From contig NZ_CP022463.1 in assembly GCF_002224485.1 (NCBI RefSeq), positions 1,014,644-1,078,643 of the forward strand: a stretch of DNA of 64,000 nucleotides. The letters are read 5' to 3'. The translations under genes and the position numbers were made by a program. This DNA is from Sinomonas sp. R1AF57. Its GTDB lineage: Bacteria > Actinomycetota > Actinomycetes > Actinomycetales > Micrococcaceae. Of the stretch, positions 27,668 through 36,559 are shown piece after piece (position 1 is the stretch's first letter; each line of letters opens with the position of its first letter). The notes beneath the pieces were generated by a model. The model was given only the letters and a program-made list of their open reading frames with translations, made no database searches and was not told the origin of the DNA.

Positions 27668-28873
27668 ATGGAGACTTCGCACCCTGTCCTCCATCTGCAG
27701 GAGCTCGAGGAGCGACTGCGGGTGGCCGTGATCGGGGCCGGCTACTGGGGGCCCAACCTCGCCCGGAACTTCCGGGCGAGCCCCGACTGGGAGCTCGCGG
27801 CGATCTGCGACCTCGACACCAGGCGCGCTTCGGCGCTCGCCGCCTCCATCGGCGGCGCCCGCGTCGTCGGGTCTCTGGACGAGCTGCTCGACACGGTCGA
27901 GGTCGACGCCGTCGCGATCGCGACGCCGGCACGCACCCACCACGGGGTGGCACTCACGGCCCTGCGGGCGGACAAGCACGTGCTGGTCGAGAAGCCCCTC
28001 GCGGACAGCCTCCCGCGCGGGAGGGACATGGTCGCCGAGGCTGCCGCCCGGGGCCTCGTGCTCATGGCCGACCACACGTACTGCTACACCCCGGCAGTCC
28101 AGAAGATCCGCGACCTGGTCCGGGCGGGCGAGCTCGGCGAGATCCTCTACGTGGACTCCGTCCGCATCAATCTGGGCCTCGTCCAGCCGGACGTCGACGT
28201 CTTCTGGGACCTGGCTCCCCATGACCTCGCCATCCTCGACTACGTGCTTCCGGGCGGACTGCACCCCGCGGAGGTGTCCGCCCACGGCGCGGATCCCCTC
28301 GGGACGGGCCACGACTGCGTGGGGCACGTCACCTTCGCCCTGCCGGACGAGGCCATGGCGCACATCCACGTCAACTGGCTCAGCCCGACCAAGATCCGCC
28401 AGATGGTCCTCGGGGGCACCGAGCGGACCCTCGTCTGGGACGACCTGAACCCCCAGCAGCGCCTGAGCGTGTACGACCGGGGCGTGCAGATGCCCACTCG
28501 CGGGGCGAGCCGTCAGGACCGCCGTGCGGCCGCGATCTCCTACCGGCTCGGAGATACGTGGTCGCCGGCCCTGCCGGAGCACGAGGCGCTCTCGCTCATG
28601 GTCTCCGAGTTCGCCACATCCATCCGCCAGAACCGTCCCGCCGCCACGAGTGGCGCCTCGGGGCTGCGCGTCCTCGCCGTGCTCGATGCGGTGAGCCGCA
28701 GCGTGGTGGACGGCGGCGGCGTGGTCTCCGTGGACGACGGCGCGTTCGCACCGCCGGGGGCGTCCTCCGCGCAGACGGCGGCAGTGGGCGCCCCGGGTTC
28801 CCCGCCGCTCGCATCGCCGGCCGCGTTCGCCGCGGCGGCGCGGACGCTTCCGGCGCAGGAGGTGCTCAGATGA
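27668..28873 (+). CDS. Gfo/Idh/MocA oxidoreductase, WlbA-like
   Basis: This is a 401-residue NAD(P)-dependent sugar dehydrogenase. The N-terminal Rossmann fold has VAVIGAGYWGPNLARNF, then AICDLDTRRASALA, ATPARTHHGVALTAL and the catalytic EKPLADSL Lys motif. The GYWGPN form is typical of WlbA-type UDP-sugar-uronate 3-dehydrogenases, which work with a DegT aminotransferase and an acetyltransferase, both present downstream. The chosen ATG at 27668 has GGGAGG 4 bases upstream; ATGs at 27605 and 27656 are alternatives. The C-terminal 40 residues are Ala/Pro-rich. It overlaps the next gene by 4 bases. The substrate is inferred. Confidence 0.85.
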   Translation: METSHPVLHLQELEERLRVAVIGAGYWGPNLARNFRASPDWELAAICDLDTRRASALAASIGGARVVGSLDELLDTVEVDAVAIATPARTHHGVALTALRADKHVLVEKPLADSLPRGRDMVAEAAARGLVLMADHTYCYTPAVQKIRDLVRAGELGEILYVDSVRINLGLVQPDVDVFWDLAPHDLAILDYVLPGGLHPAEVSAHGADPLGTGHDCVGHVTFALPDEAMAHIHVNWLSPTKIRQMVLGGTERTLVWDDLNPQQRLSVYDRGVQMPTRGASRQDRRAAAISYRLGDTWSPALPEHEALSLMVSEFATSIRQNRPAATSGASGLRVLAVLDAVSRSVVDGGGVVSVDDGAFAPPGASSAQTAAVGAPGSPPLASPAAFAAAARTLPAQEVLR

Positions 28874-29865
28874 GCGTGCTTGCCGGAGCGGACGTCCTGG
28901 TCACGGGCGGGGCGGGGACCATCGGCTCGACGATCGTGGACCAGCTCCTCGACGCGGGCGCAGGGCGGGTGGACGTCCTCGACAACCTCGTGCGCGGGCG
29001 CACCCAGAACCTGTCCCGTGCCCTCGCATCCGGGAGGGTCCGCCTCATCGAGGGGGACATCCGGGACCGCGACCTCGTCCACGACCTCACCGTGGGCAAG
29101 GACCTCGTGTTCCATGAGGCCGCGCTGCGCATCACGCAGTGCGCCGAGGAGCCGCGGCTCGCGCTCGAGGTACTCGTGGACGCCACCTACACGGTGTTCG
29201 AGGCCGCGGCCCAGCACGACGTCGACAAAGTGGTGACGGCGTCGAGCGCTTCCGTCTACGGGATGGCGGACGAGTTCCCCACCACCGAGCGGCACCACCA
29301 CCACTCCAACGACACGCTGTACGGGGCGGCCAAGAGCTTCTCCGAGGGCCTGGCACGGAGCTTCCACAGCATGTACGGCCTCGACTCCGTCGCCCTGCGC
29401 TACTTCAACGTGTACGGGCCGCGGATGGACGTCCACGGCCTGTACACGGAGGTCCTCGTGCGCTGGATGGAGAGGATCGACGACGGCCGGCCTCCCCTCA
29501 TCTTCGGCGACGGGAGCCAGACGATGGACTTCGTCTTCACGGAGGACGTGGCCCGTGCGAACATCCTCGCCGCCGTGAGCGGCGTCCGCCACGGGGAGTA
29601 CAACGTGGCCAGCGGCGTGGAGACAAGCCTCCTCGCGCTCTCGGTGGCCCTGCTCGGAGCCATGAAGTCCGATCTCACGGTCGAGTTCGGGCCCGAGCGG
29701 GCCGTGAACGGTGTCCAGCGCAGGCTCGCCGACACCGCCGGTGCCCGACGGGACCTCGGCTTCGTGGCGCAGGTACCGCTCGACGAGGGGCTCCGGAGGC
29801 TCGTGGAATGGTGGCGGCCGCTGCGCGAGGAGATCGCGGCCGCGAGAGTGCTGGCTGCCCAGTGA
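28870..29865 (+). CDS. NAD-dependent nucleotide-sugar epimerase/dehydratase
   Basis: This 331-residue extended-SDR enzyme is probably a UDP-sugar 4-epimerase or similar. The cofactor loop VTGGAGTIGST is at residues 9-20, with DNLVRGR and GDIRDRDL following. The SSASVYG segment and YGAAKS with the Tyr-Lys pair form the active site. RYFNVYGPRMD and the DFVFTEDVARA segment are typical of sugar epimerases. A HHHH run precedes the active-site Tyr. ATGA overlaps the upstream oxidoreductase, and the next gene starts at a GTGA overlap, so it is translationally coupled on both sides. Confidence 0.88.
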   Translation: MSVLAGADVLVTGGAGTIGSTIVDQLLDAGAGRVDVLDNLVRGRTQNLSRALASGRVRLIEGDIRDRDLVHDLTVGKDLVFHEAALRITQCAEEPRLALEVLVDATYTVFEAAAQHDVDKVVTASSASVYGMADEFPTTERHHHHSNDTLYGAAKSFSEGLARSFHSMYGLDSVALRYFNVYGPRMDVHGLYTEVLVRWMERIDDGRPPLIFGDGSQTMDFVFTEDVARANILAAVSGVRHGEYNVASGVETSLLALSVALLGAMKSDLTVEFGPERAVNGVQRRLADTAGARRDLGFVAQVPLDEGLRRLVEWWRPLREEIAAARVLAAQ

Positions 29866-31142
29866 ACGCCGCCCAGCCCGTGGACGCGGTCGAGCCCGTG
29901 GACGTCCCCCAGCCCCGGAGCTCCGGCGGCGAGCGCATCAACGTCATGAAGCCGTGGATGGGCCGCGAGGAGGCGGAGGCCGTCGCGGAGGTCATCGCCT
30001 CCGGCTGGGTGGCCCAGGGACCGCGTGTTGCGGAGTTCGAGCGGGCCTTCGCGGACGCGGTCGGCGTCGCGGAGGGCGTCGCGGTGTCGAGCTGCACGGC
30101 GGCCCTGCACCTCGCGCTCGCTGTCGCCGGTGTCAGGCCGGGCGACGAGGTCGTGGTGCCGTCCTTCTCGTTCATCGCCACCGCCAACGCCGCCCGGTAC
30201 CTCGGAGCGCGCCCCGTGTTCGCCGACGTCGACCCCCTCACCGGCAACCTCACCGAGGCGAGCATCTCCGAGGCGATCAGCGGGCGGACGGCGGCGGTCG
30301 TCGTCGTCGACCAGGGCGGGATGCCCGCCGACGTCGGCCCCATCGCCGCGCTGTGCCGCCCGCTCGGGATCGCCGTGGTCGAGGACGCCGCATGTGCGGC
30401 AGGCTCGCGCTACCGGGGGGAGCCGGTGGGGCGGGCGGCGGATGCCGCGGCATGGTCCTTCCACCCCCGCAAGGTCCTCACGACGGGGGAGGGCGGCATG
30501 CTCACGACGCCGATCTCCGCCTGGGCTGAGCGTGCGCGTCGGCTGCGCCAGCACGGTGCCTCGGTGCCCGCAGACGTGCGGCACGCGAGCGTCCTCGCCC
30601 CCGAGGAGGAGTACGGCGAGCTCGGGTTCAACTACCGCATGACGGACCTCCAAGCCGCCGTCGGGCTCGTGCAGCTGGGGCGCCTGGCCGAGATGGTGGC
30701 GCGGCGCCGCCAGCTCGCAGGGGTGTACCGCGAGGCCCTGTCCGGCCTTCCCGGGCTGCGGCTCTCGGCCGATCCCCAGCACGGGCAGAGCAACTTCCAG
30801 TCCCTCTGGCTCGAGGTCCTGCCGGAGTTCCCCCTGGACCGGGACGGCCTCCTGGCCGCGCTCGCCGAGGACGGCATCTCCGCCCGGCGGGGCATCATGG
30901 CGGCGCACAGGCAGCCGGCGTTCGCCGGGATCGCTGCCGGGCCGGACGGCGGCCCGACGCTGCCGCTGCCCAACACCGAGCGTCTCACCGATTCGACGCT
31001 CATCCTGCCGCTCTACCACGAGCTGCGCCGCGACGAGCTCGAGCGGGTCGTCGACTCGATCCGCCGGGCGGCCGCATCTTCGCGGGGTCGTCCCGGCTCG
31101 TCCCTGAACCCCGGCCCTTCCCGTAACGGGAGGACCGTGTGA
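29862..31142 (+). CDS. DegT/DnrJ/EryC1 aminotransferase (first)
   Basis: This PLP-dependent sugar aminotransferase of 426 residues converts a keto-sugar nucleotide to an amino sugar. The family pattern is clear: INVMKPWMGREEAEAV, SGWVAQGPRVAEFERAFA, SSCTAALHLAL, VVVPSFSFIATANA, VVEDAACAAGS, and the PLP Lys in SFHPRKVLTTGEGG. It starts with GTG in a GTGA overlap with the epimerase. The first 25 residues are a Pro/Val-rich extension. The following acetyltransferase suggests the amino group is then acylated, as in PglE-PglD pairs. Confidence 0.9.
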   Translation: MNAAQPVDAVEPVDVPQPRSSGGERINVMKPWMGREEAEAVAEVIASGWVAQGPRVAEFERAFADAVGVAEGVAVSSCTAALHLALAVAGVRPGDEVVVPSFSFIATANAARYLGARPVFADVDPLTGNLTEASISEAISGRTAAVVVVDQGGMPADVGPIAALCRPLGIAVVEDAACAAGSRYRGEPVGRAADAAAWSFHPRKVLTTGEGGMLTTPISAWAERARRLRQHGASVPADVRHASVLAPEEEYGELGFNYRMTDLQAAVGLVQLGRLAEMVARRRQLAGVYREALSGLPGLRLSADPQHGQSNFQSLWLEVLPEFPLDRDGLLAALAEDGISARRGIMAAHRQPAFAGIAAGPDGGPTLPLPNTERLTDSTLILPLYHELRRDELERVVDSIRRAAASSRGRPGSSLNPGPSRNGRTV

Positions 31143-31813
31143 GCGAGCTGCTGATGGTCGGGGCGAGCGGGCTCGCGCGTGAGGTCATGGCGTCGGTGAG
31201 GTCCGGGAGCGACTTCGACATCCTCGGACTGCTCGACGACGATCCCGCGAAGGAGGCCGCCGAGATCGACGGAGCCCACGTCCTGGGCTCCCTCGAGGCC
31301 GTCACGCGGTTCCCCCTCGCGCGGGTGGTCCTGTGTGTCGGGGCCGGGACGGGCCGGGAGCGGCTTGCCAGGCGCCTCGCGGGCCTGGGCCTCGGCCACG
31401 ACCGCTACGCGACCATCATCGACTCGTCCGCCCGCGTCCCGGAGGGGTGCCACGTGGGCGCGGGCAGCATCCTCCTCGCCCACGTGACGCTGACCGCCGC
31501 TGTCCGCCTGGGCCGGCACGTCGTCGTCATGCCCCACGTGACGCTCACACATGAGGACGACGTGGACGACTTCGTGACCCTCGCCGCCGGCGCCTCGCTC
31601 GGCGGCGGCGTCCGCGTGGGCCGATGCGCCTACCTCGGCATGAACTCGTCGGTGCGGCAGCAGGTCGTGGTGGGCGACAACGCCGTGGTCGGGATGGGAG
31701 CCGCCGTGCTCGACGACGTTCCGCGCGGCGAGGTCTGGGCCGGTGTGCCGGCGCGGCAGCTCTCCGTGAGCGGCGCCGGGAGCAACGGCTCGCTCGGGAG
31801 GGAGGCGTCATGA
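31139..31813 (+). CDS. PglD/NeuD-like sugar acyltransferase
   Basis: This is a 224-residue acyltransferase with an N-terminal Rossmann-like substrate domain (LLMVGASGLAREVM, ILGLLDDDPAKEA) and a C-terminal left-handed beta-helix built from hexapeptides (VPEGCHVGAGSILLAHVTL, LGRHVVVMPHVTL). The conserved His in HVTLTHEDDV is the expected catalytic base. Such enzymes N-acetylate the amino group made by a neighbouring DegT enzyme. It is linked by a GTGA overlap to the aminotransferase upstream and an ATGA overlap to the second aminotransferase downstream. Confidence 0.87.
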   Translation: MSELLMVGASGLAREVMASVRSGSDFDILGLLDDDPAKEAAEIDGAHVLGSLEAVTRFPLARVVLCVGAGTGRERLARRLAGLGLGHDRYATIIDSSARVPEGCHVGAGSILLAHVTLTAAVRLGRHVVVMPHVTLTHEDDVDDFVTLAAGASLGGGVRVGRCAYLGMNSSVRQQVVVGDNAVVGMGAAVLDDVPRGEVWAGVPARQLSVSGAGSNGSLGREAS

Positions 31814-32958
31814 CCATCAGCGCGGCGCGTGCCGCCCATGCCTCTGTGCCGTTCGTGGACTTGGCGGCGCAGCACCGGGAGATCGCCGACGAGGTCCTCG
31901 GCGAGGTGCAGCGGGTCCTCGAGGAGGGCGCCTTCATCGGCGGCCCGGCCGTCGCGGGGTTCGAGGCCGAGTACTCAGCCTTTCTTGGGGTGCGGCACTG
32001 CGTGGGCGTGGCGAACGGGACGGATGCGCTCGAGCTGGCGCTGCGCGCCGTCGGCGTGCAGGCAGGGGGAGAGGTGATCCTCCCTGCGAACACGTTCGTG
32101 GCGACCGCGGAGGCCGTGATGAGGGCCGGTGCCCGGCCGGTGCTCGTCGATGTCGATCCGGTGCACCTGCTCATCGATCCGGAGGCTGTGGAGCGGGCCG
32201 TGGGGCCGCGGACGCAGGCCATCGTCCCGGTGCACCTGTTCGGGCAGACCGCCGCGGTGGAGCGGCTGACGCCCGTTGCCCTGGAGCGCGGCGTGGCCAT
32301 CGTCGAGGATGCAGCCCAGGCGCAGGGGGCGCGCCGGTTCGGCCGCGCCGCCGGGACGCTGGGGGACGCGGCGGCGACGAGCTTCTACCCCGGCAAGAAC
32401 CTCGGTGCTGGGGGTGATGCTGGCGCGGTTACGACCAACGACGGCATCCTCGCCGACGAGGTGCGGCTTCTGGCCGCGCACGGCAGCCGCGCCAAGTACG
32501 TGCACGAGCGCGTCGGCGTGAACTCGCGTCTGGATGCGCTCCAGGCTGTGGTCCTCCGCGCCAAGCTGCGGCGCCTCGAGGCATGGAACGCACGGCGGCG
32601 CGCGGCGGCGGAGCTCTACGGGCAGCTGCTCGCTGGGGTACCCGGTCTGGTGGTGCCGCGGAGCATGGCCGGCAATGAGGACGTGTGGCACCTGTACGTG
32701 GTGCGGGTGCTGGGGGAAGGGCGCCGCGAGAGCGTCCAGGCCGCGCTTGGTGCTGCGGGCATCGCGACCGGCGTCCACTACCCCACGCCGGTGCACCTCA
32801 CTCCGGCTTTCAGGTTCCTCGGCTACGGGGCCGGCACATTCCCCGTAGCCGAGGCCGCCGCCTCGCAGATCCTCTCGCTGCCGATGCACCCGCATCTGAC
32901 GGCGGAGCAGGTGGAGCGGGTGGCGGGGGCGGTCCGGGCGGCGGTGGTGGGATGCTGA
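31810..32958 (+). CDS. DegT/DnrJ/EryC1 aminotransferase (second, WlbC/FdtB-like)
   Basis: This is a second PLP sugar aminotransferase of 382 residues. PFVDLAAQHREI at the N-terminus and GAFIGGPAVAGFEAEYSAFL are typical of the 3-aminotransferase branch (WlbC/WbpE, FdtB). VANGTDALELAL, LPANTFVATAEAV, VEDAAQAQGAR and the PLP Lys in SFYPGKNLGAGGDAGAV follow. GGGAGG precedes the ATG. With the WlbA-like oxidoreductase it could make a 3-amino sugar nucleotide, while the first aminotransferase may act at C4. This division of labour is inferred. It overlaps the following glycosyltransferase by 7 bases. Confidence 0.9.
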   Translation: MTISAARAAHASVPFVDLAAQHREIADEVLGEVQRVLEEGAFIGGPAVAGFEAEYSAFLGVRHCVGVANGTDALELALRAVGVQAGGEVILPANTFVATAEAVMRAGARPVLVDVDPVHLLIDPEAVERAVGPRTQAIVPVHLFGQTAAVERLTPVALERGVAIVEDAAQAQGARRFGRAAGTLGDAAATSFYPGKNLGAGGDAGAVTTNDGILADEVRLLAAHGSRAKYVHERVGVNSRLDALQAVVLRAKLRRLEAWNARRRAAAELYGQLLAGVPGLVVPRSMAGNEDVWHLYVVRVLGEGRRESVQAALGAAGIATGVHYPTPVHLTPAFRFLGYGAGTFPVAEAAASQILSLPMHPHLTAEQVERVAGAVRAAVVGC

Positions 32959-34004
32959 GGATCAAGGCGCGGCCGCTAAGTGGACGACCGCTCGTATCGG
33001 TGGTGGTGCCGTGCTACAACTACGGTCGTTTCCTCCCCGACGCCTTGGGCAGCGTGCTCGACCAGCCCGGTGTCGAGGTCGAGGTGATCATCGTCGACGA
33101 TGCGTCCACCGATGGGAGCCAGGCCGTCGCGGAACAGCTTGCGGCTTCGGACAGCCGTGTCACGCTCGTCCAGCACGAGCGGAACCAAGGGCACATCGCG
33201 ACCTACAACGACGGGCTCGGGCGGGTGAACGGCGACTATGTCGTCCTGCTCTCCGCGGACGACTTGCTCGCGCCCGGCTCGCTGGCCAGATCGGCCGCCC
33301 TCTTCGAGGCTTGTCCAGAGGTAGGACTGGTTTACGGGTTCGCGCCGTCATTCGAAGGCCGCGCGAATGCTGTACCTCGTCGGCACGGCCAGCTGACGTG
33401 GAGCGTATGGAGCGGCCGGGAGTGGACAACTCGAGTGTGTGAACGCGGCACGAACACGATTGTCAATCCCGAGGCGATGGTGCGCCGAACCGTCCTCGAT
33501 GCCGTTGGCGGTTACGACGAGGCTCAACCACACGCCGCGGACATGCACTTCTGGCTCAGCGCCGCCGCTCGCGGAGCCGTCGGGCGCGTCAACGGTCCCG
33601 ACCAGGCCTACTACCGGCTCCACGGCGGCAACATGCACTTGAGTACATTCGAGGGGTTGTATACCGATGCCTCCCACCGCCGACGCGTCTTCGACTCGAT
33701 GCTACGAGGCGGTGAGTTGACTCGGAGTCTTCATCGGCGCGCGCTGCGATCTATTTCTGCGGAGTGCCTTCGCAATGCGCGGCTGAGTGCCGGGCGAGGC
33801 ACCGGGCAGGGCAGGCAGAACGCCGTCGCTCTCGAGTCACTCGCGCGGGAGTGTCACCCAGGCATTGAGGGCACCCTGCGATGGGACCTCTATCAGGCTC
33901 TAGGCGGCGCATACCGTCAGGGACCCGTTGCTGGAGTGGAGACACTTCTCGACCGCGCGCTGTGGTCGCTCGCCTGGCGTCGATGGCGGAGGCGAGGGAT
34001 ATGA
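32952..34004 (+). CDS. Family 2 glycosyltransferase
   Basis: This 350-residue GT-A fold enzyme starts VSVVVPCYNYGRFLPDALGS, then VEVIIVDDASTDGSQ and LLSADDLLAPGSL, where the metal-binding acidic pair sits. A YGG-like DAVGGYDEA and DMHFWLSAAARG follow, the acceptor-side motifs of GT2 enzymes with the His in DMHFW. No membrane segments are seen. From about here GC content seems to fall and codon use becomes less strict than in the operon's first six genes. It overlaps its upstream and downstream neighbours. The donor and acceptor are unknown. It is a paralogue of the gene at 35461. Confidence 0.88.
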   Translation: MLRIKARPLSGRPLVSVVVPCYNYGRFLPDALGSVLDQPGVEVEVIIVDDASTDGSQAVAEQLAASDSRVTLVQHERNQGHIATYNDGLGRVNGDYVVLLSADDLLAPGSLARSAALFEACPEVGLVYGFAPSFEGRANAVPRRHGQLTWSVWSGREWTTRVCERGTNTIVNPEAMVRRTVLDAVGGYDEAQPHAADMHFWLSAAARGAVGRVNGPDQAYYRLHGGNMHLSTFEGLYTDASHRRRVFDSMLRGGELTRSLHRRALRSISAECLRNARLSAGRGTGQGRQNAVALESLARECHPGIEGTLRWDLYQALGGAYRQGPVAGVETLLDRALWSLAWRRWRRRGI

Positions 34005-35464
34005 CCGCGACTCTCCCGGGGCGAGTGCGCTCTGGGTTCGCGTGGAGCATGGCGTCGAACATAGTCCTCCGCATCGGAAGCCTTGCCATCGGAATCATTC
34101 TGGCCCGGCTTCTCGCTCCCGAGGTGTTCGGCGTGTACGCAGTCGCGCTGACCGCGCAGTCAATTCTGATGGCTATTGCGGACCCCGGACTCACCGCAGT
34201 GCTGATTCGCACTCCGGACTTCGGACGGCTGGCTCCGACGACCGCGACCCTCGGCCTCTTCTGCGGAGTAGGGCTTGCTTCAGTCATGGCTGCCACTTCG
34301 CCGCTGATCGCCGATGCGATGGAAACCCCCGCTGCTTCCCCGGTCATCGGGGTGCTGTCGTTGACGCTCGCGCTGGCGGGGATTGGCGTCGTACCGCTTG
34401 CTCGACTTCAGCGCGACTTCGCGCAAAAGAAGGTCTTCGCTATTTCAGCCGCCGACTTCACCGTTAGCACGATCGCAACCATCACACTTGTGCTCGCGGG
34501 GGTCGGCCCGATGGCGCTGGCCGTGGGTCGTGTGCTCGGACAGGCGGTGACGACGGCACTCCAGTTTGTCCTCGCGCGCCAGCGACCGGTGCTGGGGTGG
34601 GACAGAGCCCAAGCTGCGCCGGTGCTCGCCTTTGGCGCGCCCCTTGCCTGCGCAAACCTCGTCTCGTGGGTTGTCATCAGCGCGGACAACGTAGTGATCG
34701 CCCGCATGGCAGGCCCGACGGCGCTGGGGCTCTACGTGCTGGCATTCAATATCGCCAGCTGGCCCATGAACGCGCTCGGCCAAGCTGTGCGGGCTGTCGC
34801 CCTGCCTGGATTTGCCCAGAGCGAGGACGCGTCCCGGGCGTTCCAGAGTGCGGTGACACTCACCTGGGCCGCGGCCGCAGGAGCGGGAGCGCTCATCGCA
34901 GCATTGGCCGGGCCGGTCATCGCCGTGCTGTATGGCGACGCGTGGGCGCGATCAGGCCCAATCCTTGCCGCGCTCGCAGTCTTCGGGGCAATGCGCACTG
35001 TGTTTGACGTCGTAAGTGGTTATCTGATGGCGCGGGGCCGGTCGAGGGCCGTCCTGATGGTGCAGATGACGTGGTGCGTGGTCTTGGTCCCCGCGCTTAT
35101 CATCGGGATCCAACTCGATGGGGCAACCGGAGCAGGATGGGCCCACGTCGTCGTCGGGGTTGTCGTCCTCGGCGTGTTCGGCGCCGTCCTCCGCGGAGCG
35201 GGTGTTCGGAGGATGGTCCGAGCGAGCGTCTACCCGACCGTCGTCGCGGCCGGTGCCGGTGCAGTTTCCATCGGTGTCGTGGCTGTCCTCTCAACAGCCA
35301 CCGCCCCAGCACCCATCGTCCGGCTCGCAGCGGGCGGAGTCGCGGGAGGCCTCGTTCTAATCGCAGGGTTGTCGCCTTGGGCTTTGCCGCGGATCCGGGC
35401 GAGCCAAATGCACGGGACGACGCTCCGCGCAACACCCAGACCCAATGTGGCAGAAGGGGAATGA
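34001..35464 (+). CDS. Polysaccharide flippase (Wzx/MOP family)
   Basis: This integral membrane protein of 487 residues has about 12-14 hydrophobic helices, beginning GFAWSMASNIVLRIGSLAIG, the usual MOP start. ILARLLAPEVFGVYAVAL and VISADNVVIARMAG are conserved family segments, the second placing an Asn/Asp pair in a helix, and LGLYVLAFNIASWPMNAL is typical of the RfbX/TuaB group. It should carry undecaprenyl-linked repeat units across the membrane. ATGA overlap with the preceding gene fixes the start; ATG 33983 is an alternative. Confidence 0.88.
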   Translation: MTATLPGRVRSGFAWSMASNIVLRIGSLAIGIILARLLAPEVFGVYAVALTAQSILMAIADPGLTAVLIRTPDFGRLAPTTATLGLFCGVGLASVMAATSPLIADAMETPAASPVIGVLSLTLALAGIGVVPLARLQRDFAQKKVFAISAADFTVSTIATITLVLAGVGPMALAVGRVLGQAVTTALQFVLARQRPVLGWDRAQAAPVLAFGAPLACANLVSWVVISADNVVIARMAGPTALGLYVLAFNIASWPMNALGQAVRAVALPGFAQSEDASRAFQSAVTLTWAAAAGAGALIAALAGPVIAVLYGDAWARSGPILAALAVFGAMRTVFDVVSGYLMARGRSRAVLMVQMTWCVVLVPALIIGIQLDGATGAGWAHVVVGVVVLGVFGAVLRGAGVRRMVRASVYPTVVAAGAGAVSIGVVAVLSTATAPAPIVRLAAGGVAGGLVLIAGLSPWALPRIRASQMHGTTLRATPRPNVAEGE

Positions 35465-36552
35465 TGAGTGGACTGAAGAGTCGAGTTCGGGTCCGGCCAG
35501 TATCAGAGTCGGCAACGCCGGGATCCGTCAGCGTTGTGATTCCGTGCTACAACTACGCGCGCTACGTGGAAGACTGCGTCGCAAGTGTATTGAGTCAGAC
35601 AGGCGCTCAGGTCGAGGTCATCGTCGTGGACGATAAGTCCACTGACGAGAGTCTCTCAGTCGCTACCGCGCTTTCTGCCCGAGACCCGCGCGTTGTCGTC
35701 CTCGCGAACGAGCGCAACTCCGGCATGGTCGAAACCTTCAACAACGGACTGAGCATCGCATCGGGAGAGTTCCTCGTCCGCCTGGATGCGGATGATCTGC
35801 TGACTCCGGGGTCGTTGGAGCGCGCGCTCGCAGTGTTTCGAGCTTTTCCCTCCGTCAGCCTGGTCTACGGCCGACCGCTCCACTTTGAGGGATTAGTGAT
35901 TCCCCCGGCCCGGACTGAAGCGAGGGCGTGGACAGTGTGGCCAGGGCTGGAGTGGCTCGCTGATCGGTGCCGCTCGGGGGTGAACGTCATTACCTCGCCG
36001 GAGGTTGTCATGCGGATGTCCGCCGTGCGTGCGGCAGGCCCGCAGAAGGCGCTCAACCACACCCCGGATATGGAAATGTGGTTCCGGCTAGCAGCGTACG
36101 GTGATATTGCCTACATCCACGGCGTCGACCAGGCCTGGCACCGCGAGCACGCGGCAAGCATGTCCGCCATTGAGGTCGATGACGCAACTGATCTCGTGGA
36201 CCGGTACGAGACGTTCATCGAACTTTTCACCGGCGCGGTTGGACGTGTGCCCGGAGCCGAGCAGATGAAGGCGGCCGCACTCCAAGCGCTCGCCCGCGAA
36301 GCGCTGATGCGTGCTTCGCGGGAGTACGACTGCGGCCGCGGGGACTCATCGGCCGCCCATGCCCTTGCTGGCCTTGCAGCCCACTTCGTCGACGACCCTG
36401 CCAATGTTCCGGGCTGGAACGGGCTCCAGCGGAGGATTCAGTGTGGTGCGTCACGGTCTGGCCGCGGCATGCATTCGATGGGGCGCCGACTGACGCGCCG
36501 GATATCGACCGAACTGCGCGGCCTCCGTTGGCGTCGTGACGGAATCTACTGA
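35461..36552 (+). CDS. Family 2 glycosyltransferase (second)
   Basis: This is a 363-residue GT2 enzyme with SVSVVIPCYNYARYVEDCVA, VEVIVVDDKSTDESL and the DxD-like RLDADDLLTPGSLERAL. It is similar along its length to the gene at 32952, including the NxGHI/NSGMVETFNNGL segment and PDMEMWFRLAAYG, so the two probably arose by duplication. ATG at 35461 overlaps the flippase stop; ATG 35464 is equally possible. The substrate is unknown. Confidence 0.87.
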   Translation: MMSGLKSRVRVRPVSESATPGSVSVVIPCYNYARYVEDCVASVLSQTGAQVEVIVVDDKSTDESLSVATALSARDPRVVVLANERNSGMVETFNNGLSIASGEFLVRLDADDLLTPGSLERALAVFRAFPSVSLVYGRPLHFEGLVIPPARTEARAWTVWPGLEWLADRCRSGVNVITSPEVVMRMSAVRAAGPQKALNHTPDMEMWFRLAAYGDIAYIHGVDQAWHREHAASMSAIEVDDATDLVDRYETFIELFTGAVGRVPGAEQMKAAALQALAREALMRASREYDCGRGDSSAAHALAGLAAHFVDDPANVPGWNGLQRRIQCGASRSGRGMHSMGRRLTRRISTELRGLRWRRDGIY

Positions 36553-36559
36553 GGATCTG

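Noticed and set aside
29281-29310. His-rich run in the epimerase as a metal site
   Set aside because: It lies in a loop before the active-site Tyr with no family precedent; four codons in a row can arise by chance.
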